Positions 17,250 to 26,972 are shown, counted from the stretch's first letter. The stretch: 64,000 nt of DNA from an alpha proteobacterium IMCC14465 (GCA_000293845.2 ALYF01000006.1:26001-90000); one strand, 5' to 3'. The notes: generated from the sequence alone by a model not told the origin. A program made the numbers and translations.

Positions 17250-17858
17250 TTACGGAACCAGCCATTCCATTTTTACAGGGGTTTGTGTGAGATCAAAATA
17301 GGCACGTCTATGACCTTTTGCCGCGAGGTAGAGCCACTCGATTGTTTTCACTTCAGCGGTAACTGGCGCAAAATTAATTTCACCATCCTGAGTTGCGTCG
17401 GCATCGAAAACTGCCTCATAGGGGTCGTCAATCGGACTGCCCGGGGAGGCTGTGACCTGATAGCATTCTCGGCTCATGGGGCGGGTCGCTGTCCAAGCTT
17501 TTTCAAATCCAGCCCCATCAATGAGTTTTAGGTCGACATCAAGGCGCAGTTGAATTTTCATAGCTGCATCATAGCAATGGATGGCTGCAAGTGGGTTCTT
17601 GGCCAATTCTAGGACTTTAGAAGAGCGTTTATCCGTATGAAAGCGCAGAGATTGTTGTTCAATGTCACATCCACGTAGAACCACCGTTCTTAAATGAGGG
17701 GCGTTGTTGGCGCCGATGGTTGCAATGGTTGGGGTATGAAAGGCAGACTTACGATCTTTCACGCCACGGGCAAGTAATGCCCATGCATAGGTTAGCGTTT
17801 CCTCAAGATTATCATAGCAAGAGAGGGGCGCTGGGGGTATTTTGGTTTTGGTATTCAT
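17250..17858 (-). CDS. Pyridoxamine 5'-phosphate oxidase family flavin-binding protein
   Basis: A 202-aa split-barrel protein. The FMN-binding features are PHLRTVVLRGCD, LRFHTDKRSSKVLEL, and the C-terminal IEWLYLAAKGHRRAYFD, as in Alr4036-like members of the family. The substrate is unknown; it is probably not the main PdxH because the PdxH C-terminal substrate motif is not clear. It stands alone on the minus strand upstream of the cytochrome gene. Confidence 0.8.
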   Translation of the reverse strand: MNTKTKIPPAPLSCYDNLEETLTYAWALLARGVKDRKSAFHTPTIATIGANNAPHLRTVVLRGCDIEQQSLRFHTDKRSSKVLELAKNPLAAIHCYDAAMKIQLRLDVDLKLIDGAGFEKAWTATRPMSRECYQVTASPGSPIDDPYEAVFDADATQDGEINFAPVTAEVKTIEWLYLAAKGHRRAYFDLTQTPVKMEWLVP

Positions 17859-17922
17859 ATGCTTGATATAGTTTTTTTTTGCGCATCAGGCGAGGTAAAT
17901 TCAGTTAATTTTGAGGTGAGGG

Positions 17923-18450
17923 ATGGAAAAAATCAGTTTGGAACGAAATCTGAAACACTGGTTGATGTGTGTCGTCGTTTTTGTTGGTGCCACATTTGCG
18001 GTTAATGGCCTTGTCGCCATGAATTGGGTCGCCATGAATTGGGTCGCCATGAATTGGGTCGCCATGATTGGCTGGGAAGGTGGTGATGCGGCTTTTACTG
18101 ACGGTCCAAATCGTTTGCCGCCCGGTTGGGTCATCGGTCTTGTCTGGACAATTCTGTTTATGGGTATGGCGAGCGCATTCTGGTTGCTGGCCTCATCTGA
18201 GGAGGCAGGTACAAGACGCAAGGCCGGTGAGGTTTTGGTATTTTCCCTGTTTTGTCTCTCCTATCCGATTTTCACAATGGGATTTAGCATTCCCTTTTTG
18301 GTATTTGGAGGCAATTTATTGTGTATCGTCTGGTCATCTTATTTGACGGGCGTATTACGGGATATCTCTCATCCGGCATCAGTCTTAATGTTGCTACCGG
18401 CTCTATGGGTATGTTTTGCGACCTGGGGGCTGGTGACACCGCTTGGCTAG
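17923..18450 (+). CDS. TspO/MBR-like membrane protein with a pentapeptide repeat
   Basis: A 175-aa integral membrane protein with about five hydrophobic helices. The motif LPPGWVIGLVWTILFMGMASAFWLL matches the TspO/MBR (translocator protein) helix with its PPGWVFGPVWT-like core. TspO proteins bind porphyrins and influence tetrapyrrole and stress responses. The first loop carries a VAMNW pentapeptide three times plus a decayed fourth, from a DNA repeat. ATG 17923 follows GAGGTGAGGG. Confidence 0.78.
   Translation: MEKISLERNLKHWLMCVVVFVGATFAVNGLVAMNWVAMNWVAMNWVAMIGWEGGDAAFTDGPNRLPPGWVIGLVWTILFMGMASAFWLLASSEEAGTRRKAGEVLVFSLFCLSYPIFTMGFSIPFLVFGGNLLCIVWSSYLTGVLRDISHPASVLMLLPALWVCFATWGLVTPLG
18013..18071 (+). 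repeat. 15-bp tandem repeat inside the tspO-like gene
   Basis: Unit GTCGCCATGAATTGG, three perfect copies (18013-18057) and a fourth shortened copy. In frame, each copy encodes VAMNW, so copy-number change would preserve the reading frame and only lengthen a loop or helix end. Confidence 0.95.
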
Positions 18451-18489
18451 CCAGTCAAATATCTAGAAGCGTCAAGAAGGGAAGCTAAA

Positions 18490-19617
18490 ATGGGTCAAGG
18501 GCCTTTAAACGGATTACGCATTATTGAATTTGTCGGTATTGGGCCTGGCCCTTTCGCCTCCATGCTTCTGACGGATATGGGGGCTGAAGTCTTAAGTATT
18601 TACCGTAAAGGGACAGAAAAAAATGCACTGTCGGATATTGCATCAAGGGGCAGGAAATCAATTACGCTTGATGTGAAAACCCCTGCAGGACAGGCCGCTG
18701 TGATGCGTCTTGTCGCGGCGGCAGATGGGTTGATTGAAGGCTTTCGTCCTGGTGTGATGGAACGGCTGGGGCTTGGGCCGGATGACTGTCTGGCAATTAA
18801 TAAAAAACTGGTTTACGGGCGCATGACTGGCTGGGGTCAGACCGGACCGCTATCGCATGCGGCCGGGCATGATATTAATTATATCGCGCTCACTGGTGCG
18901 CTGGCAGCTATCGGCTCTTCGAATAGGCCAATCCCACCGCTAAATTTGGTTGGTGATTTTGGCGGCGGGGCGATGTTTCTGGCTATGGGCATGTGTGCCG
19001 CTTTTTTTGAAGCTGAACGTTCTGGTGAAGGTCAGGTCATTGATTGCGCTATGACAGATGGATCCGCGTCTCTTATGACGTTCTTTTTTAATTTTATGGC
19101 GCAGGGACTTTATAAGCCGCAACGCGAAAGCAATATGCTCGACGGGGGCGCGCATTATTACAATACTTACGAGACGTTGGATGGAAAATTCATTTCTATC
19201 GGTTCTATCGAACCACAATTTTATGCCGAGTTGAGAGACCGCCTTGGACTAACGGATAAAGATTTTGACCATCAGCATGAGTCAGAAAAATGGCCTGACT
19301 TAAAAAACAAATTAGCCGCGGTTTTTAAAACCAAAACACGCGATGAATGGGATGAAAGCTTGAGTGGTACGGATGTATGTTATGCGCCTGTCTTGACGCT
19401 GGATGAGGCCATTTCGCATCCGCATAATAAAGACCGGGAGACCTTGATTGAGCGTGATGGGGTGGTGCAGCCAAATGTGGCACCTCGTTTCAGCAGAACA
19501 CCCGGTGCAATTCAAGGTGCGCCAGTGACACCTGGACAACATAATGATACGGCACTTCAAGGCTGGGGGTTCACTGATGACGAGGTTGAGGCGTTAAAGT
19601 CGGATAAGATAGTTTAA
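18490..19617 (+). CDS. Alpha-methylacyl-CoA racemase / CaiB-BaiF family
   Basis: A 375-aa class III CoA-transferase family protein, most like alpha-methylacyl-CoA racemase. The N-terminus [21 protein letters not shown] is typical of racemases, where CoA transferases usually have PxAG. The catalytic His is in [13 protein letters not shown] (H127), followed by [14 protein letters not shown] with the partner Asp. It interconverts 2R and 2S methyl-branched acyl-CoAs before beta-oxidation. ATG 18490 is preceded by AAGGGAAG. Confidence 0.88.
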   Translation: MGQGPLNGLRIIEFVGIGPGPFASMLLTDMGAEVLSIYRKGTEKNALSDIASRGRKSITLDVKTPAGQAAVMRLVAAADGLIEGFRPGVMERLGLGPDDCLAINKKLVYGRMTGWGQTGPLSHAAGHDINYIALTGALAAIGSSNRPIPPLNLVGDFGGGAMFLAMGMCAAFFEAERSGEGQVIDCAMTDGSASLMTFFFNFMAQGLYKPQRESNMLDGGAHYYNTYETLDGKFISIGSIEPQFYAELRDRLGLTDKDFDHQHESEKWPDLKNKLAAVFKTKTRDEWDESLSGTDVCYAPVLTLDEAISHPHNKDRETLIERDGVVQPNVAPRFSRTPGAIQGAPVTPGQHNDTALQGWGFTDDEVEALKSDKIV

Positions 19618-19648
19618 GCAGCTCTTATTTAAAGTTGATTTTTGTTTT

Positions 19649-21109
19649 ATGATAGTATCGAAAATTATGACGGATAGACGTATTTTTAAGACATATTTGC
19701 CAGGACTTCTGGGGCTGATAATCTCTTTTTGTTCGCTCACAGCATGTGCGCCTGTTAATCAGGCTGCGGCTCAAAAGCAAAATTCTATTAATCATCCCGA
19801 TCATAAAAAAATTATTCGAGCTTTTGGTGGCGTCTATGAGGATTTTAAAGTCGGAAGCTATGTTGCCGGTTTAAGCCTTAAAATCGCCAAATCTTCAGAT
19901 GACCCGGTGTCAAAATATCGCGTCACGGTTTTAGATAGCCCGCAAGTGAACGCTTTTGCGATGCCGGGCGGCTATACTTATGTTACGCGGGGGCTGTTAG
20001 CGCTTGCCAATAATGAGGCCGAAGTTGCTGCTGTAATGGGGCATGAAATTGCTCATGTTACAGCCGCGCATGGCAATGAACGCCAACGTACTGCAATCGG
20101 CACGACGGTACTGGCAACGGTCTTGGGCAATGTTCTTAATAGTCGTGTGGCCAATCAGATTATAGATATTGGCGCGACCGGATTATTGGCTGGGTATAGT
20201 CGAAAGCAAGAATATGAAGCTGACGAGCTGGGTGTGTTGTCGCTTCATCGCGCCGGATATGACCCATATGCAGGGGGTGATTTTCTGGCCGCTATGGGAC
20301 GGATGAGTGAGCGCGAAGCACGGCTAAGCGGCGGCAATCGGATGCTAGGATGGTTCTCGACGCATCCCGATACGGGGGATAGGGTGTCAAAAGCGCATAA
20401 AATTGCTGCAGATTTAATTGCCAATTCAGAGCAGCAGCGCAATCGGGGCAGGGCGGCACATCTGGCGGCGATTGACGGCATGCTTTATGGCGACGCGCCC
20501 GATGAAGGCTTTATTCGTGGTCAGGACTTTTTACATCCAATATTAAGGCTTCGTTTTTCTGTTCCTGATAATTTTCAGCTGATTAACAGTACCCAAGCGA
20601 TTTTTGCCAAAGGGCCTGATGGCGCCATTATTAAATTTGATATGGCAGATGCTGATCAATCTCCTCGCGCTTATTTGACCGATATATGGGCGGCGGATTT
20701 GCGTCTTAAAGATGTGAGTGAGATAAACGCAGAACTGGACGGCGTGACAGCCATTCATGAGCAATCAGGTAATATATCGCGGCTTGTTGTGTTGCGTGCT
20801 GGGGAGGGACGGGTCTACCGATTTGTCATGCAAGCACCGGCATCAGCTTTCTCGCCATTGGATCACGGGTTCAAAGCCACGGCTAGGAGTTTTAAAAAAC
20901 TGTCCGTCACAGAAGCTGGGAAACTCAAACCGTTGAAGATTAAAATCCTTACGGTCCGCGAAGAGGATAAGCTTCAGGATTTTGTCTCGCAGATGAGAGG
21001 CGTTGAGGCACCAGAAGAAATGTTCAGGATATTAAACGGATTGTCTCCGTCAGAAATTCCTGTTTCAGGAACCAAAGTCAAAATAATTACAGACTCGCAA
21101 ATATTCTAG
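19649..21109 (+). CDS. M48-family zinc metalloprotease lipoprotein with LysM-like C-terminus
   Basis: A 486-aa periplasmic protease. The signal peptide ends in a lipobox SLTAC (C33). The zinc motif HEIAH is at 132-136 within MGHEIAHVTAAHGNER; the third ligand is in QEYEADELG. A middle domain and a C-terminal segment with the LysM-like pattern LKIKILTVREEDKLQDF...LNGL follow. Relatives such as BepA/YfgC act in outer-membrane protein quality control. A start six codons downstream is possible. Ends one base before the convergent rpoH stop. Confidence 0.88.
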   Translation: MIVSKIMTDRRIFKTYLPGLLGLIISFCSLTACAPVNQAAAQKQNSINHPDHKKIIRAFGGVYEDFKVGSYVAGLSLKIAKSSDDPVSKYRVTVLDSPQVNAFAMPGGYTYVTRGLLALANNEAEVAAVMGHEIAHVTAAHGNERQRTAIGTTVLATVLGNVLNSRVANQIIDIGATGLLAGYSRKQEYEADELGVLSLHRAGYDPYAGGDFLAAMGRMSEREARLSGGNRMLGWFSTHPDTGDRVSKAHKIAADLIANSEQQRNRGRAAHLAAIDGMLYGDAPDEGFIRGQDFLHPILRLRFSVPDNFQLINSTQAIFAKGPDGAIIKFDMADADQSPRAYLTDIWAADLRLKDVSEINAELDGVTAIHEQSGNISRLVVLRAGEGRVYRFVMQAPASAFSPLDHGFKATARSFKKLSVTEAGKLKPLKIKILTVREEDKLQDFVSQMRGVEAPEEMFRILNGLSPSEIPVSGTKVKIITDSQIF

Positions 21110-21110
21110 T

Positions 21111-22010
21111 CTATGGAAGCAGACCTGAGCCAACCGGATCGCCATTGGTCGTTTTGATCAAAGCATGTTTCAGCTTATCCAGTGCTTGATGTTCAATCTG
21201 GCGGACGCGCTCTTTCGATATGCCCAGCTTTTGACCAAGACATTCAAGCGTGACATTTTCTTCACCAAGACGCCGCTCGCTGATGATGCGATATTCACGT
21301 TCGCTTAGGGTATCCATGGCTTCTTTAATCCAGTTACGACGCACTTGGCTGTCTTTGTCTTCACTGACAACTTCGTCAGGAAGTGGACCATCGCAAACTA
21401 ATAGGTCTTGCCATTCGAGGCTATTGGCTTCGCCATCAGCTTCTGACATGGGCGCATTGAGGCTTCTGTCATTGCCGGAAAGGCGGCCTTCCATGGTTTC
21501 GACATCTTCAAGTCTGACGCCAAGTTCTTTCGCGATGAAAAGACGGCTTTCATGAGTCATATTATTCTGACCGCCATCATTAATACGAGCGCGAAGGCGA
21601 CGCAGGTTGAAAAACAAGGATTTTTGAGCCGCAGTCGTTCCGGTACGGACAATCGACCAGTTTCTTAAAATAAAGTCCTGTATCGAAGCGCGTATCCACC
21701 ATGAGGCATAAGTTGAAAACCTAACACCGCGCTCAATATCAAATCTATCGGCAGCTTGCATCAGGCCGATATTGCCTTCTTGAACCAAATCACCCATTGG
21801 CAGGCCGTAATGACGAAATTTTGTCGCCATGGCAATCACGAGGCGCAAGTGAGCTGAGGTCAACTCATGTAGCGCCTTTTCATTTTGTTCCTGCCGCCAC
21901 AAACGGGCCAATTCTAACTCATGCTCCTGTTCGAGGAGTGGCACTTTCATGGCGCCTTTAAAGTATCTGCGGTTAGCTGCGAGTGTTTCTTGTGTGTCAA
22001 TATGGGTCAT
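21111..22010 (-). CDS. rpoH: RNA polymerase sigma-32 (heat-shock sigma factor)
   Basis: A 299-aa sigma-70 family factor. Region 2 contains GNIGLMQAADRFDIERGVRFSTYASWWIRASIQDFILRNW (read in parts). The RpoH box QKSLFFNLRRLR is specific to sigma-32. Region 4 ends LGISKERVRQIEHQALDKLKHAL. It directs transcription of chaperones and proteases; the likely promoter upstream of clpB in this window fits. Preceded by CarD on the same strand, with a 24-bp tandem duplication in the interval. Confidence 0.96.
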   Translation of the reverse strand: MTHIDTQETLAANRRYFKGAMKVPLLEQEHELELARLWRQEQNEKALHELTSAHLRLVIAMATKFRHYGLPMGDLVQEGNIGLMQAADRFDIERGVRFSTYASWWIRASIQDFILRNWSIVRTGTTAAQKSLFFNLRRLRARINDGGQNNMTHESRLFIAKELGVRLEDVETMEGRLSGNDRSLNAPMSEADGEANSLEWQDLLVCDGPLPDEVVSEDKDSQVRRNWIKEAMDTLSEREYRIISERRLGEENVTLECLGQKLGISKERVRQIEHQALDKLKHALIKTTNGDPVGSGLLP

Positions 22011-22072
22011 AACAATCTCCTATTTTGCTTTACGCAAAGAAAAGGAGACCGGTTCACCAAAAAAGGGTGTGA

Positions 22073-22120
22073 GGATAATATTTTTTAAAAAATAGGGGAT
22101 AATATTTTTTAAAATTTAGG
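22073..22120. repeat. 24-bp tandem duplication between carD and rpoH
   Basis: The block GGATAATATTTTTTAAAA recurs at 22073-22090 and 22097-22114, giving two 24-bp units that differ only near the end. It lies upstream of rpoH and downstream of carD, so it could affect the rpoH leader or carD transcript end. Confidence 0.9.
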
Positions 22121-22152
22121 CGCAGGCGCGCAGATTGTAGCTTTTGAAGAGA

Positions 22153-22989
22153 CTATTCTTCTTCTGATGTCTCTTCTGTTGGTGCGGTTTTGGCCGTTGC
22201 TTTGGAAAGCACATCCTCCAAATTAGCGGCGGCGACCTCAAGTTCGGTTTTGTTAATTGCCGCGACTTCCCGCGCCATTCTGTCGAGTGCTGACTCATAG
22301 AGTTGACGTTCAGAATAGGATTGCTCGGGCTGATTTTCATTCCGGTACAGGTCACGAACAACTTCTGCTGTGGCGACCAAATCCCCTGAATTAATTTTAG
22401 CCTCATATTCCTGCGCTCTGCGGCTCCACATGGTGCGCTTAACGCGGGCGCGCCCGCGCAATGTTTTCATAGCGCCAGACATCATGGTTTTATCGGCCAG
22501 CTTGCGCATGCCATTTTCAACCGCTTTATCAAGCGGCAGAAGAAGCGTCATTTTTTCTTTATCGAAATTAATAACGAAAAGCTCCAACTCCGCATCACCG
22601 AATTGTTGGTTAGAAATCTCGCTAATCTGCCCAACGCCATGCGACGGATAGACGATAAATTCGTTCACGCGAAATCCCTTAGCGGCCTTACGGTCAACCT
22701 GTTTGGCTTTTGCGGGCGCTTTTTTAGCGGGTGCTTTAGTTGCTGCCTTAGGTGCGGGTTTTTTGGCCGCGGGCTTTTTAGCGGGCGCTTTGGCCTGAGC
22801 TTTGGCTGGAGTTTTAGCTGGAGTTTTAGCGGGTGTCTTTTTAGCAGGTGCTTTAGCGGCAGGTTTTTTTGCTGTGGCTTTTGCAGGCGCTTTTTTAGCT
22901 GGTGTTTTTGCAGCAGTTTTAGCGGCAGGCTTTTTTGCGGCAGGCTTTTTCGCTGCGGTCTTTGATGTTGGTTTTTTGGTCGTCGCCAT
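22153..22989 (-). CDS. CarD-family transcription factor with a long histone-H1-like tail
   Basis: A 278-aa protein. Residues 1 to about 98 are almost entirely Lys, Ala and Pro in AKKPAAK/APAKT-type repeats, like the H1-type tails of some bacterial DNA-binding proteins. The CarD domain begins around residue 105 with FRVNEFIVYPSHGVGQI (the RNA polymerase-interacting Tudor-like fold) and extends through the helical DNA-binding part RARVKRTMWSRRAQEYEAKI. A short acidic end follows. CarD/CdnL stabilises the open promoter complex, notably at rRNA promoters. Usual alphaproteobacterial CdnL is much shorter and lacks this tail. Confidence 0.9.
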   Translation of the reverse strand: MATTKKPTSKTAAKKPAAKKPAAKTAAKTPAKKAPAKATAKKPAAKAPAKKTPAKTPAKTPAKAQAKAPAKKPAAKKPAPKAATKAPAKKAPAKAKQVDRKAAKGFRVNEFIVYPSHGVGQISEISNQQFGDAELELFVINFDKEKMTLLLPLDKAVENGMRKLADKTMMSGAMKTLRGRARVKRTMWSRRAQEYEAKINSGDLVATAEVVRDLYRNENQPEQSYSERQLYESALDRMAREVAAINKTELEVAAANLEDVLSKATAKTAPTEETSEEE

Positions 22990-23051
22990 TATTTAGATCC
23001 TTTAGCCGTTTCCCGCTTGAATTACCTATCTACCAAATTGGAGAGTTAGGT

Positions 23052-23390
23052 TTAGTCGCCCTCGCCGGGTGCCTCGCTGAAAAACTTATCAAACTTATCG
23101 GTTTGTTTCAAAAAATCATCCGCATCAGCCGGTGCATCTTTTTTGAGCGTAATATTCGGCCAGATATCTGCAAATTTAGTATTTACTTCGAGCCATTTTT
23201 CCAGCCCGTCTTCCGTGTCGGGTTTAATGGCTTCTGCTGGGCATTCTGGTTCACATACGCCGCAATCAATGCATTCATCAGGGCTAATGACTAACATGTT
23301 TTCACCCTCGTAAAAACAGTCAACCGGGCAAACCTCGACACAGTCTGTATATTTACACTTAATACAAGCATCGGTCACAATATAAGTCAT
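23052..23390 (-). CDS. fdxA: Seven-iron ferredoxin
   Basis: A 112-aa ferredoxin with a [3Fe-4S] and a [4Fe-4S] cluster. The cysteine pattern is [18 protein letters not shown] near the N-terminus and [12 protein letters not shown] further on. The C-terminal extension of about 50 aa is typical of FdxA in Proteobacteria. Placed between carD and the TerB/S4/helicase genes on the same strand. Physiological partners are unknown. Confidence 0.95.
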   Translation of the reverse strand: MTYIVTDACIKCKYTDCVEVCPVDCFYEGENMLVISPDECIDCGVCEPECPAEAIKPDTEDGLEKWLEVNTKFADIWPNITLKKDAPADADDFLKQTDKFDKFFSEAPGEGD

Positions 23391-23451
23391 GCTTTATCCA
23401 TTCTAGCTACGTTTCAGCGGACATTTCTGCCCATTAAATCCAACTCTGGAA

Positions 23452-23901
23452 CTATTTAAGTCCCAGGCTTGTTGCCGCTCTTTGACGTGCGGCGCCAGTT
23501 TCAATATCGGGAACATGTATAAGCCCGGAAATGCGACGAAGCAAGTTTGCCTCGTAATCATCCAGCCTGCCATCTGAGAGCACAACCATCCAAAGTTTTT
23601 CAATCAGAACAATTTTCTGAGGCAGCTCGTAATGGGCGTTAATTACTTTTGTCCATTGGTATAAGTCATTGGCATCAGACTCAAGCGTATCGGCAAGCGT
23701 CATAAGTTCCTGCGTTTCATCTTCAGATAGGCTGAAGCCATCCTGCAGGATGTGGTGCAATGTCTCTATTTCAATACCGTCTGCCTGTCCGTCAAGACGG
23801 GCGGCATGGGTCAATAAGGCTGCGGCGGCTAAAGATAATGCGTCATCCGTCTCCGGTGTGACCTCAGGGCTTTCAAACAAGCTTTTCAGACGATTAAACA
23901 T
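23452..23901 (-). CDS. TerB-family protein
   Basis: A 149-aa all-helical protein of the TerB (tellurite-resistance/DjlA-N) fold. The two acidic repeat regions AALLTHAARLDGQADGIE and LWMVVLSDGRLDDYEANLLRRIS show the family metal-binding type pattern (D-G-x-x-x-x-E). Lone TerB proteins are common and not evidence of tellurite resistance. Same strand as fdxA, 61 bp upstream of it. Confidence 0.85.
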   Translation of the reverse strand: MFNRLKSLFESPEVTPETDDALSLAAAALLTHAARLDGQADGIEIETLHHILQDGFSLSEDETQELMTLADTLESDANDLYQWTKVINAHYELPQKIVLIEKLWMVVLSDGRLDDYEANLLRRISGLIHVPDIETGAARQRAATSLGLK

Positions 23902-23922
23902 GGGGTTGAAATATTGTCATTT

Positions 23923-24249
23923 TTACATTTTGGCAAGCAGTTTATGTTGCGCAACCTCATCCGGGTCCTCTTTCGGGGTGATGTCTTCATAGAGGTTTTG
24001 CGCCTCTTGTGCCGATCCTCGTCGGTTTCCTAAATCCAGAATCCGAATAACACGAACCTGCTTGCCTTGCGCGAAGGTCAAAATATCTCCCACCCGAACC
24101 GGATCGCTTGATTTTTTCATTTTCTTACCATTCAGCCGAATGCGCCCTTCATTGGCGCGTTTGGTGGCAAGAGAGCGAGTTTTAAAGAAGCGGGTAAACC
24201 AGAGAAATTTATCAACTCTGAGGCTGTCAGTCTCCGTCATATGGCTCAC
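23923..24249 (-). CDS. S4-domain RNA-binding protein (Hsp15-like)
   Basis: A 108-aa protein with an N-terminal S4 fold: LRVDKFLWFTRFFKTRSLATKRANEGRIRLNGKKMK (read in parts), then DPVRVGDILTF. Hsp15 binds free 50S subunits carrying nascent chains; this is a relative. GTG 24249 is chosen since it overlaps the helicase stop (GTGA) and has AAGGA about nine bases upstream; an ATG at 24240 is the alternative. Coupled to the upstream helicase. Confidence 0.88.
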   Translation of the reverse strand: MSHMTETDSLRVDKFLWFTRFFKTRSLATKRANEGRIRLNGKKMKKSSDPVRVGDILTFAQGKQVRVIRILDLGNRRGSAQEAQNLYEDITPKEDPDEVAQHKLLAKM

Positions 24250-26972
24250 TTATTATTATCCTTGAGGCTTTGAAGCACGGCGAAGGGGGAATTGGGGTCC
24301 ATTTTCTTTTCAGGCTTTTTATGAGCCGAGGACTTAAAACGCCCTTTATCTGCATGTTGTTTGTTTTTATTGCCCGAAGGTTTTTTCCCAGCAGCTTTTT
24401 GATGTGACGCCTTTTGTTTGGGGTTAGGTCGTCTGGTCGCGCGTTTTTTAGGATACCATAATAGCGTAACTAGTGGCGGTTGCGTTTCCTCATATTGCTC
24501 GGCTTCGCTTATGTTCACTTCTGAATCATCAGGCGCGTTTTCGCTAGATGGTGGAGAGGTTGCCTCTTGCGGTTTTGGCTTGGCGCCATAACCCAGCCCT
24601 TTCAGGATATCCGCCATTTCCTCATGACTGCAGCCCATCAGGGAAACCATATCAGCCGTGATTTCAAACTCATTGCTCTTATCATTGGCTTCAATGGCTT
24701 TGCGAATAAGGTCAGCCAGCCTTTCCAGCATATCCAGCCGGATGGCGCGCTTGCCATACACTCTGAAGCCGAGAGATCGGTAAAACCCGTCCGGTAAATC
24801 TTTATGACGCGCACACGATGTCAGACCCGGCGCGGGAGAAAGTGCCAGATCCTCTGCGGCTTTACGGTTGTTGGCATATGACCAGAGCATAGCCAGCGCG
24901 CGCGCAGGATTAGGTTTTAACAGGGCAGGCATGAAAATATCATAAGTGCCAAAGCGCAGGCCGAGCTTTCGTAATCCAGCGCGTGCCGGTTGGTCCATAT
25001 CGGCAAGGGTATCTGCAATATTCGCGCGCGGGATATGTCCGCCATGTTCCACAATCTGAAAAGCCAGGCCCCGCGCCAAACCATTAAGACTGTCATCATT
25101 TTTTAGGGTGATGAGGGGCGCAAGTAATGTCTCTAAATGGTGTCTGACAAAAGCCGTCAAACGCGCTTCGATTTGATTGCGCGGTGTCCCGACAAGACTT
25201 TCATCGGCAAGGAGCTTGATGGCAGGAGAGAGCAAATCGCGCCCGGCGACGAGGTGGGCGATACAAGATTGATGCCAAAAAATCTCTCCCTGCTCATTGA
25301 GTTTTAGATCATCATCGCCACATGCGGCAAGTTCGCTCGCGCGGTTGCGGAGTTCGTGTCCGACGACTTTTTCGATGGCAGCCCTGACAGTGCGGGGCGG
25401 GGAGTTGGTCATACGATTATCTTTGGTAAAATGTAATCCTTCAATACGGCCCGCATATTCGCCTTCAACATGCACGTCACCTGCCGCATCAATTTCGGCC
25501 TCGGCTTCAGCGCGGCCCTGTAGCCGTTTTAATAAAATAGATGACCTTGTGTCCACAAATTGTTTCATCAAGCCCTGATGCAAAGCATCGGACAGCTTAT
25601 CCTCAACCTGACGTGCCTGAGCCTGCCATTGGCGCTGATTTTCGACCCAACCAGTTTTCTGGGTGACATAAGTCCAGGTTCGGATATGGGCGAGGCGGGA
25701 GCCAAGCGTATCGAGGTCGCCATCGGTTCTATCACATCGTGCTATGCGTTCTTCTATCCATTTGGCAGGCAGAATAGCTTGGTCGCCGGATAAGAATAAA
25801 AAAATGTCGCCCAGAATGGAGGCATGTTCGCCGATAATGGTTTTTCTAAAATCAGGTATCTGCGCGACCTCCCAGAGCAGACGGATGATATTTTCGTCCC
25901 CCGCGCGGTCTAGGATGGACGGGTCAGCGGTCATCATATTCAGCGCCTGCATATCAATCGTAATCGGCACGCGCATAAGGCCTCTGGTTGGCGGCGGTGC
26001 TTCGAGTGAAATTTTCAGTGCCTCGACAGATGAAAAATCAAGATTGGGATTGCGCCACATTAGGCGGCGTATTGGCTCGAAAGTGTTGTTTTCAATCTGT
26101 TCGACCAATGTTTCATCAAGCGGAAGCATTTCGCCTGTGACCCCAAAAGTCCCGTCAGTTATATGGCGTCCGGCACGTCCGGCAACTTGTGCAAGTTCTG
26201 CTGCCCCCAGTTCGCGGTGATTTCTGCCATCAAACTTGCGCGTCTGAGCAAAGGCAACATGATCGACATCCATATTCAGCCCCATACCAATAGCGTCGGT
26301 GGCAACCATGAAGTCAACTTCTCCAGATTGATACATATCGACTTGGGCATTGCGTGTGCGCGGGCTTAGCGCGCCCATAACAACTGCTGCGCCGCCTTTT
26401 TGCTGGCGTACGACTTCGGCAATCGCATAGACGCTATCGACTGAAAATGAGGTGATGGCGGTACGTCGGGGCAGGCGGGAAAGTTTTTTTGACCCTGCAT
26501 AGCTCAGTGTGGACAGCCGAGGTCGTGAAATAATATGTGCCTTGGGTAGGAGTTGTTTGACCATGGGCACCATGGTTGCTGCGCCGAGTAGCATGGTTTC
26601 TTGATTGCCGCGCGCATGCAGTAGGCGGTCAGTGAAAATATGCCCTCGTTCCGCATCTGCTGCGAGTTGAATTTCGTCAATCGCCATAAAATCAACCGAC
26701 TTGCTAATCGGCATGGCTTCTACTGTGCAGATATAATAAGCCGGATCGGGCGGTAATATTTTCTCTTCACCGGTAATCAGTGCCACCTGACCCGCGCCTT
26801 TAAGTTTTACAATGCGGTCATAAACCTCCCGTGCGAGCAGGCGCAAGGGGAAACCAATCATGCCGGTTTCATAACCGAGCATGCGTTCAATGGCGAGGTG
26901 GGTTTTCCCGGTATTGGTGGGACCCAGTACAGCCGTAACAGGGCTAGACGCATGAGAAGAATAGGAAGACAT
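24246..26972 (-). CDS. SUV3-like superfamily 2 RNA helicase
   Basis: A 908-aa helicase related to mitochondrial SUV3. Motif I GPTNTGKT is at residues 17-24, motif II DEIQ at 99-102, and motif VI-like QVAGRAGR follows. The SUV3 C-terminal region is present, and the last ~70 residues are a Lys-rich tail ending PFAVLQSLKDNNK. Alphaproteobacterial homologues commonly sit next to an S4 protein and fdxA. Likely acts in RNA decay or ribosome metabolism; the bacterial role is inferred. Confidence 0.9.
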   Translation of the reverse strand: MSSYSSHASSPVTAVLGPTNTGKTHLAIERMLGYETGMIGFPLRLLAREVYDRIVKLKGAGQVALITGEEKILPPDPAYYICTVEAMPISKSVDFMAIDEIQLAADAERGHIFTDRLLHARGNQETMLLGAATMVPMVKQLLPKAHIISRPRLSTLSYAGSKKLSRLPRRTAITSFSVDSVYAIAEVVRQQKGGAAVVMGALSPRTRNAQVDMYQSGEVDFMVATDAIGMGLNMDVDHVAFAQTRKFDGRNHRELGAAELAQVAGRAGRHITDGTFGVTGEMLPLDETLVEQIENNTFEPIRRLMWRNPNLDFSSVEALKISLEAPPPTRGLMRVPITIDMQALNMMTADPSILDRAGDENIIRLLWEVAQIPDFRKTIIGEHASILGDIFLFLSGDQAILPAKWIEERIARCDRTDGDLDTLGSRLAHIRTWTYVTQKTGWVENQRQWQAQARQVEDKLSDALHQGLMKQFVDTRSSILLKRLQGRAEAEAEIDAAGDVHVEGEYAGRIEGLHFTKDNRMTNSPPRTVRAAIEKVVGHELRNRASELAACGDDDLKLNEQGEIFWHQSCIAHLVAGRDLLSPAIKLLADESLVGTPRNQIEARLTAFVRHHLETLLAPLITLKNDDSLNGLARGLAFQIVEHGGHIPRANIADTLADMDQPARAGLRKLGLRFGTYDIFMPALLKPNPARALAMLWSYANNRKAAEDLALSPAPGLTSCARHKDLPDGFYRSLGFRVYGKRAIRLDMLERLADLIRKAIEANDKSNEFEITADMVSLMGCSHEEMADILKGLGYGAKPKPQEATSPPSSENAPDDSEVNISEAEQYEETQPPLVTLLWYPKKRATRRPNPKQKASHQKAAGKKPSGNKNKQHADKGRFKSSAHKKPEKKMDPNSPFAVLQSLKDNNK

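Noticed and set aside
23452..23901. TerB as tellurite resistance locus
   Set aside because: Lone TerB without TerC, TerD or TerZ relatives; common as an orphan.
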